Positions 1-13,900 of a DNA stretch of 64,000 nucleotides are shown here, piece after piece. How positions within the stretch are numbered: position 1 is the first letter of the stretch; each line of letters begins with the position of its first letter. The stretch is taken from contig CP136064.1 in assembly GCA_032622095.1 (NCBI GenBank), positions 249,149,827 to 249,213,826 of the forward strand, written 5' to 3'. The translations under genes were made by a program, and so were the position numbers. The notes beneath the pieces are model-generated. The model had not been told where the DNA came from and searched no databases. It worked only from the letters and a program-made list of their open reading frames with translations. Source of the stretch: Siphonodentalium dalli. Taxonomy: Eukaryota; Mollusca; Scaphopoda; Gadilida; Siphonodentaliidae.

Positions 1-494
1 TTAAAGGCACGTGAGGCCTTAATTGTCGAAAATATTCATATTTGTTCCAAACACCGTAAACAGAAAAACATTAAAACGCATACAGTTTCGTTCATATATA
101 CCATGACCATCGCGTAAACAGGATGTTATCATAAATACCTACTATATTTTACCTCAGCAAGAGCCTGATTGGGTTACAGAGGACAGCACAATGCTACTGG
201 CTAATCACACACAAATGGCATAAACACTCTTTATTAGTTCCATATCAGGAATTCACCAACAAAGAACGCTCTTTATGTTTACCATCATAATATAAACAAA
301 CACCAGAAAAGAAACTTTTTATGCTTTTGTTTACATAACAATGGTTAAACATATGAGAATAACATACTGTTTATGCGATATTTCTTATTTATATATGGAC
401 AAAGTCTGTCTACATTTTGATGTTCTTTCTGTTTGTGGCGGTTTTTGACGGGTGGAAATATTTTCACAGGATACCCACCGCCAAGGCCAACCGT
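1..494. other. Intron sequence, no feature recognised
   Basis: AT-rich DNA upstream of the first visible exon of the neurexin-like gene. No exon, RNA gene or clear repeat end was seen. Confidence 0.5.
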
Positions 495-665
495 ACCTTT
501 AAAAGTGATCATCGGAATGGTCTATTATTGATTTGTAGGGAAGGTAACATGATAAAGGCTGACGACAGATAAATAAAAGTGCATGATGAGCCCTATTTAT
601 TCAGGGAAATGTGAAGATAATAAGTTCAACAAATGACCTATGGTCGTTTGTTGAACTTATTGCCT
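495..665. mobile_element. Fragment of the CTATACTAAAT MITE family (hairpin end)
   Basis: Resembles the full element at 7936-8181: it shares the ATCGGAATGGTCTATTATT-like stretch and the hairpin AATAAGTTCAACAAATGACC / GGTCGTTTGTTGAACTTATT at about 620-660. The right end is missing and the element runs into a LINE fragment. Confidence 0.55.
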
Positions 666-1143
666 GAACATGTTCTGTGGGATAAATATAGAAATGAAAA
701 GCTAAATCTCAGAAAATGCACATTATGTGCCTCACATGAAGTCGAAGATGAAATGCACTTCCTATTAAAATGCCCTTTCTATAACGAAAAGCGAGAACTT
801 TTACTCGACTCTCTCCCTTTAAATGTAACCATGATGATAGAACAAAACCAGTTAGAATCAGCTTTTATTGAAATAATCAACAAACACACACGACAGTGTG
901 CTAATTTTATCCATGATGCCTATCTGAAAAGAAAGCAGTATATATATAAATAAACATCATAGCATATAATAGCGTAAATTGACAGGCGTCTTGCTATACA
1001 ATGCAAAAATTAATTAACTCTTATTTTCAGGGTGACATATAGGCCCAATAGGGCCGGGTGCGCGATGTAAATTAAATGTCTTAAATTTGTTTGTAATTTA
1101 ACGTGCACATGTCACGTAAATAAAAGATATTACTACTACTACT
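666..1143 (+). mobile_element. 3' end of a non-LTR retrotransposon (broken)
   Basis: The open frame to 953 encodes a zinc-knuckle-like C-terminus with CTLC, EDEMHFLLKCPFYNEKR and AYLKRKQYIYK, the C-x2-C...H-x4-C pattern found after the reverse transcriptase of many LINEs. No RT domain is left. An AATAAA at about 1120 and a short (TAC)n tail close the fragment. The frame's first residues come from the neighbouring MITE hairpin, so its ATG at 633 is not meaningful. Confidence 0.6.
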
Positions 1144-1217
1144 ATACTCATGAATGATTCAAAAGGGTTTAACTAAATGGTTATTGAATTGCAATAAAAC
1201 TATGTTTATATTTGCAG

Positions 1218-1952
1218 AACTCCCTGGCGATGATTTCTTCTTTGACGTCGAAAGAATCTATGTCGGAAAAGTTAGTGACAATCTGAACTATGTCAACATC
1301 CCAGGCTACTACGTTGGCTATATTCAGAACTTCCAGTTTGATGACATCGATGTCATAAAGAAGCTGCCACCATGGTTTAAGCAAGAGTATGTCGACCCAC
1401 TCCCTCCAATCATATATAACCCAATCACGATCACAAAGAAGAGCGCATATGTTGAGCTTCCAACACTAAGAGTCATTCCAAACATGAGACTGTCATTCAT
1501 GTTCAAAACAAAGGAACCTGATGGTTTGATCATGTTTAATGGTGGGCGGAACAAGGAATTTCTTGGCATTGAATTGACCAATGGTAATCTGAGATTTGCT
1601 GTCAATACTGGAAGCGGAGTGAGAGCAACATCAGTACCAACTGATAAACTCCATGACAACGAGTGGCATCATGTTTCAATCACTGCAGACCAGGATCGGT
1701 ATTATGTCAAAGTGGACGACGTCATTGATCAACTTAACATTCCTTCTGGATCTTCACCCAATTTGCGGGGAAAGCTCTACATTGGTGGCATGCCAAAGAA
1801 CTTGTATACCGTTGACTACATCAGCAATGGTATGGTGTCCCGTAAAGGATTTATGGGCTGCCTAGCATCAGTTGAATTGGTCGGGACAGTTCCAAACCTC
1901 AAAGAGAAAGCCAAGGGCAGCAGTGCTGAAGCAATCTTACAAGGGTGTACAG
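1218..1952 (+). CDS. Exon A: end of one LNS domain plus a complete LNS domain
   Basis: The acceptor TTTGCAG precedes 1218 and the donor GTAAGG follows 1952. Entry and exit are both in phase 1. The exon starts with an LNS C-terminal strand set (ERIYVGKV, YYVGYIQNFQFDD), then a full LNS domain with LSFMFKTKEPDGLIMFNGG, the EWHHVSI strand, LYIGGMP and the closing GFMGCLASVELVG followed by a final GC. An ATG at 1154 lies in the intron and is not a start. Confidence 0.88.
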
Positions 1953-4900
1953 GTAAGGAGCTCATATATTCCTATTTAACCCTTTCATGACTGGAGCTTC
2001 CTGAAATTTTGAGAAAACCCTGTGGCAATGTATTCTCTTATATATGCGAGTCGCCCAAAGGGCGCCTCGCATATATAAGAGAATGGATTGGCCTAACAAT
2101 ATTTACCTTGATCTTGTAAGCCAGTGCATTCTCTTATATATGCGAGGCTCCCTATGGGAGACTCGCATATATACCAGAGAATGCACCACACAGGGTTTTT
2201 AATGCTGCACCAGTGCAGCTCCCGTCATGAAAGGGTTAAATTCTCTGATAATTCCTTTAATTATTTTGACTGATTCCTTATTCTGTTTAGGACGGCAGAG
2301 CGATTGAAAATATATATTAATATGCAGATTGTAGAACTAATTGGAATTTGGAATTCCAAGGCTTTTTGCAATATGGAGTATTCAAATCAAGGGTCCCAGC
2401 ATATGGACTACACGAGTATCAGCACTCAGCATACTGAATGGGGACCATTTGGGGACCATAATGGAAATAAATGGTCATCAGACATCAGATACATTGCCAT
2501 ATGCACATGTATTTTACATGTAACTCAACTGTACTACACTGCTCATTATTCACGACATGTAAATGTTTTTCTAAAAGCTATCTCTTGTACTTGTAATTAA
2601 ATTTTATTGTTGTCTGTTACTTGTTATGGTTATCCAAAGACCATTAACCCTTTACCCAACAGAAGGGCCCTGTGCCAATGCATTCTCTTATATATGCGAG
2701 TCGACCATAGGTCGCCTCGCATATATAAGAGAATGCATTGGCTTAACACGTTAAAAATTATAAAATTGTTAAAGAATGTAAGAAAAAATGGTAAAAAGTG
2801 TTTAAAAAAGATTTTTTTTAGGCCAATGCATTCTCTTATATATGCGAGGCGACCTATGGTCGACTCGCATATATAAGAGAATGCATTGGCACAGGGCATA
2901 ACTGTAACTATCACAATGTGGTCAAGGAGCCGGTTCCAATGATATCCATATTTGTATGGTTCTATTGAGACAGACCGAAGATATTTTAGGCTGTTGAAGC
3001 TTTATTTGGCCGGTTTTGGCTGGTTTGTTGGGTTAAAATGTATCTTAACTTAAAACATACATTTTATCTTAAAATGTATCTTATTTTATCTTATTGCTGT
3101 ACTATCATTACTAACGCTGAAATCTGCAGAAAATATGCTTTTAAATGCTTGTAAATCAAATTATAATTTGGGGGGGGGGGGGTTGCCAAATGGTCATTAT
3201 ACGATCATCGCATTGTTTCAAGGTTTGCCCACGTTATTGTCAACTATATGAAACACCAGCTTTGATTGGCTGACTCATTTTGAATTAAGCCTGGAAAACC
3301 CATTCCATTTTTAAGCACAAAGAGGTCAGCAGAACTTACATTAACCTCTTATGGATTTGATGGTAACTGCTCATTTTCAAACTTAGAAGTTAATATTGTC
3401 AAATGATTGCATTTATGTGATGTTCATTAGTATCATGTCTGAGTTTAGTGTGCCTGTCATTTGCAGAATGAGGTCCCCAGAGGGTGAATTTAGTGACGCT
3501 ATCCTGCATAATGGGCCAGCATCACTAAATTCACCATCTGGGGACCTCATTCTGCTTAGGCCTCATCGTCTCTGGAAAGTTTCTTTATTATCAAATTTCT
3601 ATTTATTTTATTCTATTTCTTTTTTAGTTCATTTTCTCTATATCCTCAAATTGGCTGATTACACATTGCATAATCGAGGTTACCAATGGGTGCACATCAC
3701 AATATTCACCATTTGGGAACTTCAATCTGAGTAATTGTCTGCCATAGCAGATGAGGCCATGCAGAATGAGGTCCCCAGAGGGTGATTTTGGTGATGCTAG
3801 CCCGCTATGTGGGATAGCATCACTAAATTTACCCTCTGGGGACCTCATTCTGCAAATGACAGGCACATTATAATCAGGCTTAGTATGCGATTTTGAGAGG
3901 TCTATTTATATTCATATAAATTTTTTTATATATTTCAAAGAAAGATTTAACAACCTTCCAGCTAATTCCTTAAAATGTAGGAATATATTGTATGTTTACT
4001 TCATTTTTGCAGCTATTATCATTCCACCTGTTATTTGCACAACATCTACCTGTGCTAACGGAGGAATATGCATCCCGGTCGGCACCAAGAGCTACAAATG
4101 TGATTGTACATACACCGGATATTCAGGAGACACATGCAACAGTAGTAAGTAATAATTTTAGTTATTTCCTTTTTCTGTAACAGTGGTCTGGCCATATTGT
4201 GTGGAAAAAGTATTGACTTCCTGAGAAACTAGTATCCGCTTAATGTAGCCTGAAAAAAAATCATAGATTTTTGGCAATCTTACATCACGATGGCTAAGTC
4301 AATCTTATGAGCAGGATCCAACTTTTTTCTAGTGGAGCTATCCCCTTTTTTTATTTCGAAAATGTTCGAAACATGCATAATTTTGTCTGAGCTTGTATTC
4401 ATTGTGTTTGTTTGTTGTTTTTTTTTTAAACATGTTAATATGCTACACTTAATGTAGACCAATAGCACTGTGGGGGTATCCTTAGTCCCACTGGGACAGT
4501 CCCACCTCTAGTTTCAATACCAATATCCTCAAGCTGATTAATAACTTCTAACAATTAGGGACCAGCCTAGAGGGCGACTTGAGAGATATTTTCTCCCTAA
4601 ATTGTACCCAAGGGAGAAGTGACTTCTCTCTCATATACCAGTCTGCATATGTCCCAACAGCATATTTAAACTGTATTTTCTTATTATAATGGTGTAATTA
4701 CTCATTATCATAGTTTTATAAAGGGGCTATTGTTGCATAATACTTAGTGGATCATAGCAGGGTATAGTTTTGGTGTAAATTTAACTTGAGCCATTATGAC
4801 TTCTTGAGAACTGTCCACTTCTCCCTAATAATCAAATGGGGAGAAGTGATTTCTCTCAATGCTAGGCTGGTATCTGCTAACAATTAGTTTTGCAATGGGC

Positions 4901-7900
4901 ATGTATAACATTATCTTGTGTAAAACATTTGCCCCCCCCCCACAAAGAACAAAGCTATGTTATAATCTACATATAAGCTATTAGACCTCTGAACAGGCAT
5001 TATACAAATTTTCTGTTCATTAGTATTATGTATATTTCTGCTGATAATTATTTAAATTTATTTACAGTGGAAGTCGGTGTTCGGGTGATGGAGCACGGCC
5101 TGAAGGGATTGATGGTTTACGAGTTTAAAAAACCATACCCTGACTCAAACAACGACACAATTCTGCTGGCATTTAAAACATACGGGGCAAACGGCACAAT
5201 GATTCGAGTCCATAGCCACCTGTTCCATAATCATTTCATTGAGCTAAAATTGGTGAGTTTCTTCATTCATAATCAACTAGACGAGGGCAAATTCACATTT
5301 ATTGTGAATTACACTTAAACTGAGCATAAAATTCTGAAATGATACATCTAATTGGCCTTATTTGGGGACATTAAACATTAAAATACCAATCTTAACCCTT
5401 CGATGACTGGCGCTTACTGAATTTTGTGAAAAACCTTTGCCAATGCATTCTCTTATATATGCGAGCCTCGAATATATAAGAGAATACATTGGCCTAACAA
5501 TATTTACCTTGACGTTGTAAGCCATTGCATTCCCTATGGGAGACTTGCATATATAAGAGAATGCACTGGCACAGGATCTTTAATGCTTCACCAGTGCAGC
5601 TCCCATCATGAAAGGGTTAATATGATATTAAAGACTGTTTCTGTGTTTCTACAGAAACATCAGTAACACATACTCCCAATACAAAGAGAACATTTTGAAA
5701 AATGCATTTTTTTTCTTATGTGCAAAATCCAAATTGAAATGAACGTCAATTTCCACCATTGACAAACCTACATGAAATGTTACCCAACAGCAATGTCGAT
5801 AAACCATCAATCTCAATGCCAATTAATCTAACACCCTAGGTTATCAAATGATGATCATCTGAAGCAATGACAGGCCGTGAATACACACATACTTGCAAAA
5901 AACACAGGTAATACTTTGCATGTGGATTGCTTGAGTATATACCATGGATACATGCGTGAGTATTATACATAAGCTTTGTACATCTCGCCGCTGGAGGAGA
6001 ACAGGTTGGAATGTTAGAAAGATCACGATACATATATTGAAGACACCTGACACCTTCACACACACACTGGACACAAACTGTATATATGCAAGCTGTAGTT
6101 ATCATAAACAAATTTTAATTTGACCTTCTAGGAAAATGGACATGTGGTTGGTGAATACAGAATCAAGGACACCACACGGAGAATAGTGTCTGATATTGGT
6201 GGTCTTAATGATGGTCGGTTACACTTCGTCAAGTTCTACAGAGAACCACTGTCGACAAGACTGGTTGTGAATGGTGTTGCTAAATCCAAGGTGCACTCAG
6301 GTATGTCAAGACCCAAATGTATATATAAAAATAAGCTTTTATCTGGAGGGTTATGTGGAGAATTTTCTATGGCGTCAATACCTAACCAAAACATCCTCCC
6401 GATTTGTTATGCAATTTATATTCCATATGAACCTGTATGAACTGAGAGAGTCGTCTTGCAAGACAAATTTTAAGTTCCGCATTAGTTTGGAAGGAAATGG
6501 TGAGAAAATATTGTGGAGTGTGTACTAGTATATTGTCAGGGAGTAATCTTAACATTTCCTTGAGTTTGTGTACATATAACAGACCAATTTCAGTGCATGC
6601 AGAATTTTAAGCATTATATATTTTAAGAACATTTGAAAATTCAGCTCTCTAAACATAAAGTATCTCATAAACTCATTAACTTTTCAAAAGAAGCATTGTT
6701 GTTTCCCTGCTGTCACAATTGGTCTGCAGAGTGCCTGAGATCCAAACATTAGTGGAGTAGATTAGTGAAAAAAATATTTCACTTTATGACCAAGACATGA
6801 AACATGTCCACATACTTATATTCATTTTAGATATGGAGGCACCTACAAACTTTAAGCCCATTTTTAATCGGCTTGTTTGGGGTGTAAATATTTTTGTTTG
6901 TAAACACCGTCTCCCATAGCAGTACACTGAAAGGGGCATAATCCATTTGTCAACGTTTTTGGTCAAAACAAAATCAATGCAGATGAAATAGTCATTCGAA
7001 AATTCATAATTTAAACCAAAAAGGAAACATGTATATAGATTAAAGTGTAACATGTATGATGTTTTATTATGTGAATTATACATATTATTTGAATGTATGT
7101 AGAAGCTTCAATCTCCGTGACATTCAAGTCAGTGACGAAACAAATTTGCCTTAAATCCAACGACTTTACAACTATATAAATACTCAAAGTGTTTGATATT
7201 GCTGCAATATCCAATGATTTCATATTAATTGATGTGGTTGAAAATAACTAAATACCTGTCCATTTTATTTTAATATGCAACAGCTCTAATATGTAATATG
7301 TGGCCCCATTACCCACAGAGTAAATAAGTTGTGGTGACCTAGAAATGCTCTACAGATAAAGATAATTATTAAAGTAAGCTACAGTGTAAAAATTTGTGTC
7401 TAACATTTTATACTATACCTTGAGCCAATTTTTATTGCACCTTGAACAAAATGAACCTTTTGAATTTCAGCAACCGGAACTGAGTTTGGCGCCATAGAAA
7501 CAATCTATGGTGGAGGATATAGAACTCGTCTTGGTGGCGACTTGATCCACAGCTCATTTAATGGAATCATCGCAGGTAAGCAGCAACTCTAATTAGCCCT
7601 TTCATGATGGGAACATTAAAGATCCTGTGCCAGTGCATTTTCTTGTATATAGGGAGCCACGCATATGTAAGAGAATGCACTGGCTTACAAGGTCAGGGTA
7701 TATTTTGTTAGACCAATGTATTCTTTTATATATGACTTGCATATATAAGAGAATGCATTGGCACAGGTTTTTCAAAAAATTTCAGGAAGCTCCAGTCATG
7801 TAAGGATTAATTAGCTACTTTTAAATATTATTAAATATATTATATTAAACATTAGCCATTTCATACATGAAAGGAAAATACTATGGGAAATGAAGTGAAT

Positions 7901-10900
7901 GTAATAATACAGGATAAGACATGTATTCATATACCTTAACCCTTTCTATACTAAATGGATTCTCCCACTCATTCATAAAAGTATACATCGGAAGGGTCTA
8001 TTAATCATCTGGAGGGATATTCAGGAAAATGAGCAGATGGCAGACAATAGATAGGGCAGAAGGAATCATATTCATTGGTGGGAAATGTTCAGATAATAAG
8101 TTCAACAAATGACCTATGGTCGTTTGTTGAACTTATTATCTGAACTACTCGTCAATGAGTATTTAGTATAGAAAATGTTAACTTTATTATACCCCCCGCA
8201 ACGAAGTTAGGGAAGGGTATACTGGAATCAGCTTGTCCGTCCGTCCATCTGTCGTCCGTCGTGGACACAAATGAGTTTTTCTCAGTCGTTTTTTGATTGA
8301 TTTTCGTGAAACTTGGCACAGACATCAACCACCATGGGAACCTGTGCACCTGCGATTATGACGTCTGTCAGACTTTTTTTGGTGGAGTTATCCCCCCTTT
8401 TTCGACTTAGAAAATTTTCGCAACATGTATAATTTTGTCCGAGCTGTTATTCCTACATTTTTAGGAAAAACTTGGCACAGATATGTAGTACCATGGGAAC
8501 CTGTGCACCTGCGATTATGATGTCTGTCCGACCTTTTTTTGTGGAGTTATTCCCTTTTTCGACTTAAGAACATTTTCGCAACATGCATAATTTTGTCTTT
8601 AGTCCCATTGGGACAGTCACACCTCTAGTTATTTTCTGTTTTTCAGATGCATATTTTGTGCACTCTAAAGGAAGCATACCTGTGATTAAGATGGTCAAGA
8701 CACTTGGAGGTGGTGCTGGCAGTAACTTGTACGATGACGCTACATTCGTTTACCCACCATATGACCTGACTAGGTGAGTTATAAATTTCAATTTTTCCAT
8801 GTATGTGGAGAGCTATTAACCAAGTTATCTCTAATTAGACCAAGTTTATGTTGCCTCCACCAAACGATGGCATCAAGATAGACGCAGCCAAAGATGAAAT
8901 TCTGTTCTGTACATCTCTTATTTGCACTCAAATATATATATATATATATAAGCATATCCATTGATCATGCAATATTGCTAGTGGACATATGCTTTAGATG
9001 ATCGGTTTTCAGCATAATATTTCATTTTCCATATAACTTTCCACACATTTACCATAATACAATGAAAAATATTCATTTATGGAGCCTTTAACCTTTCATG
9101 ATGGGAGCTGCGTTGGTGCAGCATTAAAGATCCTGTGCCAGTGCATTCTCTTATATATGTGTGTCTCACATAGGGTGCCTCGCATATATAAGAGAATGCG
9201 CTGGCTTACAAGTTCAAGGTAAATATTGTTAGGCCAATTTATTATCTTATATATGAGAGGCTCCCTATGGGATACTTGCATATATAAGAGAATGCAATAG
9301 CACAGGATTTTCGCAAAATTCAGAAAGCTCCAGTTATGGAAGGGTTAATGTTGCATTTGTATTGTAGACCAAAAGTCTAAAAGATATCGATCTTAAAGGT
9401 ACTCAATCCGATCAGACAGTCCCCATACCATCAAGATACAACAACAATATTTCGTCAAAATACGCTTTAGTTATCAGAATCGATTTATTGCAACAAAATA
9501 ATACTAACCACTGTCAACTATGGTATCAAATTTCCCAAAACTTGTTATTTATCAACATTTTGTTCAACAAAATATGGCTGTATTATCACTAACGTATCAC
9601 AAAATTTGTCCGTATTACCAATTGATTTTAGAGTTATCCATCTTCATTCGCAAATTTGTCCAAGACCCTCCGTGTTTCTGGGCCACATATTATTACAGTT
9701 CATGAGAAATAACAAACTTCAAAAATCGATATCTGATCACTCTGAGCTTTGATGGGTGGGTTCCTCGACAGGAATCAAATATTTTTTACCCCGAAGCCAA
9801 ATAAATAGTAATTTAGGAGCGTCTGATCGGATTGAGTACCTTTAATCTTCTACTCATCTTTACATTGCAGACCTCCTGTTACTCCAAAACCAGTCCCCAT
9901 ACCACCAGGCCCTGTCCCAGGAGAGGTAGGTGGTGGTGGAGCTGCTTGGGTTCCCAACACTGTTGGTGGTGGAGGTGGTGAAATTCTTGTTGGTGGAGGC
10001 GAAGGTCTCGGTGGAGCTGTAGGAGGTGCTGGCATTGTTGTTCCTGGCGTTGCTCCACCCATAGCTGGGGCTATATCAGGAGCTAGTGCTGGGGCAGGTG
10101 TTCTTCCCCTCACAGGACCTCGAGCTGGCGCAGTCATGGGAACCATTTTGGGAATATTTGCAGCAGCAATTGGGCTGACTTGGGCTTTCTACCGATGCAA
10201 ACCTGGATATTGCGGCTGTATAAAATCTCCTCCAGCACCAGCATCCATGGCTATTTCAACACCAAGAACAGCTGGTACAAACCTATCCTTGGTTCAAGCA
10301 AGTGGTTTTAACGTAGCTGGAGGTGGCGGTAGCGCGAGTGGAGGTGGAGGTGGTATGTCGGCATCTTCTAGTTCTCAGAAGATAACCGCTGGCACTGGTG
10401 GATCTGGAGGTGCACAGTATGACAGCGCTACATTGAGAGCGACCGGAACCTTCTCTAATAAAGGCACAGCTATCGGAACACCGACACCCACACGAACCAC
10501 ATTTGATGCCGCCGGTGGTGGTGGTGGTGGTGGATCATCATCGTATTCTGCTAACTACAGCTCATCTCAGACAACTGTGACACATGGCGTATCTGGTGGA
10601 GGCCATGGTGGCGGTGGCGGTGGCGGTGGCGGAGGCGGAAGCGTCAGCGGATATAGTTCAGGGATGATAACTCCGGGTGCTCAGTCCATGTCGCAGTACA
10701 ACTACGACTCGGGTGCAGATTATGATCATGCAGTAGGAGGAGCCGGTGCAAGCAGTTCTGCGATGAGGGGCGGGTCTGCATCGACAATGAACTCTGCATA
10801 CAATTATCATGTTGCTAATTATAGAACTGTGTATGTGAATAGGCATGGACAGCAGGTTCTAGGACATATTGGTTCAACGAGCGGTTCAATGACACCAGGT

Positions 10901-13900
10901 GGCATGCATGAGGAGGTCAGAGTTGACTGTTGTTTGATATCAGGAGACGGACACTCTGTTATAACAGGATCTAGTCTCGGACCACCACAAATTTGGGACA
11001 TGCAGGTAAGCCTTATGAAATTTTGACCTGATAGTAAAACAATTTTGATAACACGGGCAATCCCTCGCTGTTTTTCATGTCCTTTTTTATCTTTTCACAT
11101 GTGGTCATGGATAATTATGTTGTGTATTTTATCTTAGAGATGATCGCCACTGGCTTATTTATATATTTCTAAATGTTTTCCAATGGAGTTTGGATATTTT
11201 TATATTTAATCTGCCTCTGAAGCCATCATTAGGAGGCAAAATAAGAAATAAAAACCATCTTTTCTCAAATTTCCCAAAAATATTGCCTACAATATTGGCT
11301 TCTATATATTCAATTTTTCAAAATCTAAAAAAAATTACCCACTTCCAAATATTTATAAAACCTTTCTTGATAATGTTATATTGGTATATGACGTGATATG
11401 TATATAATGATATTGTGAGAACATATGGTAAGCCTTGAGTTCTGGCAGATATATCTACTGAAATACACATGTTGTCATGGAGGAGTGTGGAGTACCGTGT
11501 AGCGAAATTGGTTCTATTAAAAATATCCTGGAACCCTGAATACATGTTTAACCCTTTCATGAGGTTCATGATGGGAGCTGCGCTGGTGCAGCATTAAAGA
11601 TCCAGTGCCAGTGCATTCTCTCACATATACGAGTCTCCCATAGGAAGCCTTGCATATATCAGAGATTGCACTGGCTTGCAAGGTCAAGGTAACAATTGTA
11701 AACCAATGTATTCTCTTATATATGCAGGGGTCCCAATGGGAGACTCGATATATAAGAGAATGCATTGGCTCAGGGTTTTGTGCAAAATTCAAGAATCTCC
11801 AGTCATGATTAAAGTGAATGAAAATTGTGCCATTTTTCAAGTAGGGCCCAGCGAATCGATTTGATTCGATGCGATTCGGAATCTTTCATCTGATTTGATT
11901 CGATTCAAAATCAGCTGTCGAATCATTGGCACCAGTTGCATTCTCATTAATTCAACAGATCACATTGCTTTTTCGTGAAGATATATTATGATATAAATAA
12001 CGTTGTCGTTGACCTGATATAACACAATTTCATATATATGTCAAACTTGTGAACCCGATTGCTTTCTGGCTTCAATATGGCTTCTGAACTGATTCATTAT
12101 TGTATAACAGAGACGGCCACAAAGAATGCGCACTTAATTTGTTAGACATGCATTTGATTCATTTAAAGATAATATTTACATTGTATACTGACGAACATTT
12201 ATCATCATTACGAAGTGAGCAAATTGATATTGGTATGGCCTCTGAGTCCTGTATTATCTTCATCTTCCATTATTATGCCTGATGCAATGATTTGATTCGA
12301 GATTCAATGTGATTCGGAATATTTGGCTGATTCAATTCGAGATTCGATTCGAAATGAAAATGCCCGATGCGCAGGGCGCAGGCGCTTTTAACCAAGCCTT
12401 GAAATAGTGTGTCTGTCATTTGCAGAATGAGGTCCCCAGAGGGTGAATTTAGTGATGCTACCCCGCATAGCAGGCTAGCATCACCAAATTCACCCTCTGG
12501 GGACCTCATTCTGCTTACACCTCAGCAGAATGAGGTTCCCAGAGGGTGAATTTGGTGATGCTAGCCCGCTATGTGGGGTAGCATCACTAAATTCACCCTC
12601 TGGGGACCTCATTCTGCAAATGACAGACACACTATTCCAAGACTTGCTTTTAACTAACAATAATTTCTGTATATTCCTCTTGTAGACTGGTGAGCTGGTT
12701 AGGATCATGAAGGGAGAATTAGGAGGTTCGTCACATCTACATCTCGCCTGCAATGATTCTCTACTTGTGGGAACTGTGAACGTTGATCTAGAAATAAACG
12801 AATACTCATCTAGAAAGGGAGTTGTACATAGTCAATTACAGGTCAGTATCCAAAACTATTAAAGAAATGACAAGTAGGCCAGATTGCTTTAGCAGCAAGC
12901 CTGGGTATAGTGTTTCTGACATTTGCAGAATGAGGTCCCCAGAGGGTGAATTTAGTTGATGCTACCTCGCACAGCAGTCTATCATACCAAATTCACCTTC
13001 TGGGGACCTCATTCTGATTAGGCCTCATCTTCAAATAGTCTCAAATTAACATTGGTTTTAGTTACTTTTTCCCTTCTGTTCAGTTCTTTATCCCCTAATT
13101 ACAAAGATAAAATGCATAATCGAGGTGACTAATGGGTGAACATCACCATCTTCAACTGTGGAACTTCAATCTGATCCTAAAGTCTCACATATCAATTGAG
13201 GCCTGAGCCGAATGAGGTTCACATAGGGTGAGTTTGGTTATGTTAGCCTGCTGTGCTGAATAGCATCACTAAATTCACCCTCTGGGAACCTCATTCTGCA
13301 AATGTCGGACACACTATATCCAGGCTTGTTTAGCAGATTCAAGCCTTGAAATAGGGTGTCTGTTATTTGCAGAATGAGGTACCCAGAGGGTGAATTTAGT
13401 GATGCTACCCCACATAGCGGGCTAGCACCACCAAATTCACCCTCTGGGGACCTCATTCTGCTTACACCTCAGCAGAATGAGGTTACCAGAGGGTGAGTTT
13501 GGTGATGCTAGCCCGTTATGCGGGGTAGCATCACTAAATTCACCCTCTGGGAACCTCATTCTGCAAATGACAGACACACTATTTCAAGGCTTGAGTGACC
13601 CTGAGGATATAAATTTTGTATTGACTGAAACATTCTCATTCGAGTAATAGTTCTCTATAGTATTTTATACAGTCTGTGTAGTAAGTTAGATAACTCTATA
13701 GCAATATCAAGACTGAATTAGTCACTAAAATCTAAGAAATCAGTGGATGAGATTACCAAGGATTCTATTTCACCGGAACACCATTTTATAGCTGTAAAAT
13801 TTATATCAAACAAGCAGATTAATATGCTTTAACAGAGATTAAAGTGGTGCTTCCACAACAATATGACTGGGACCGATTTTCAAGCTTGATCTGAGTTGAG

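Noticed and set aside
9850..10146. Proline-rich minus-strand frame of 98 codons
   Set aside because: Antisense shadow of the glycine-rich stalk of the neurexin-like protein.
12273..12753. Frames repeating MRSPEGEFGDASPLCG and similar
   Set aside because: Translations of the hAT MITE hairpins; they recur wherever that family lies.
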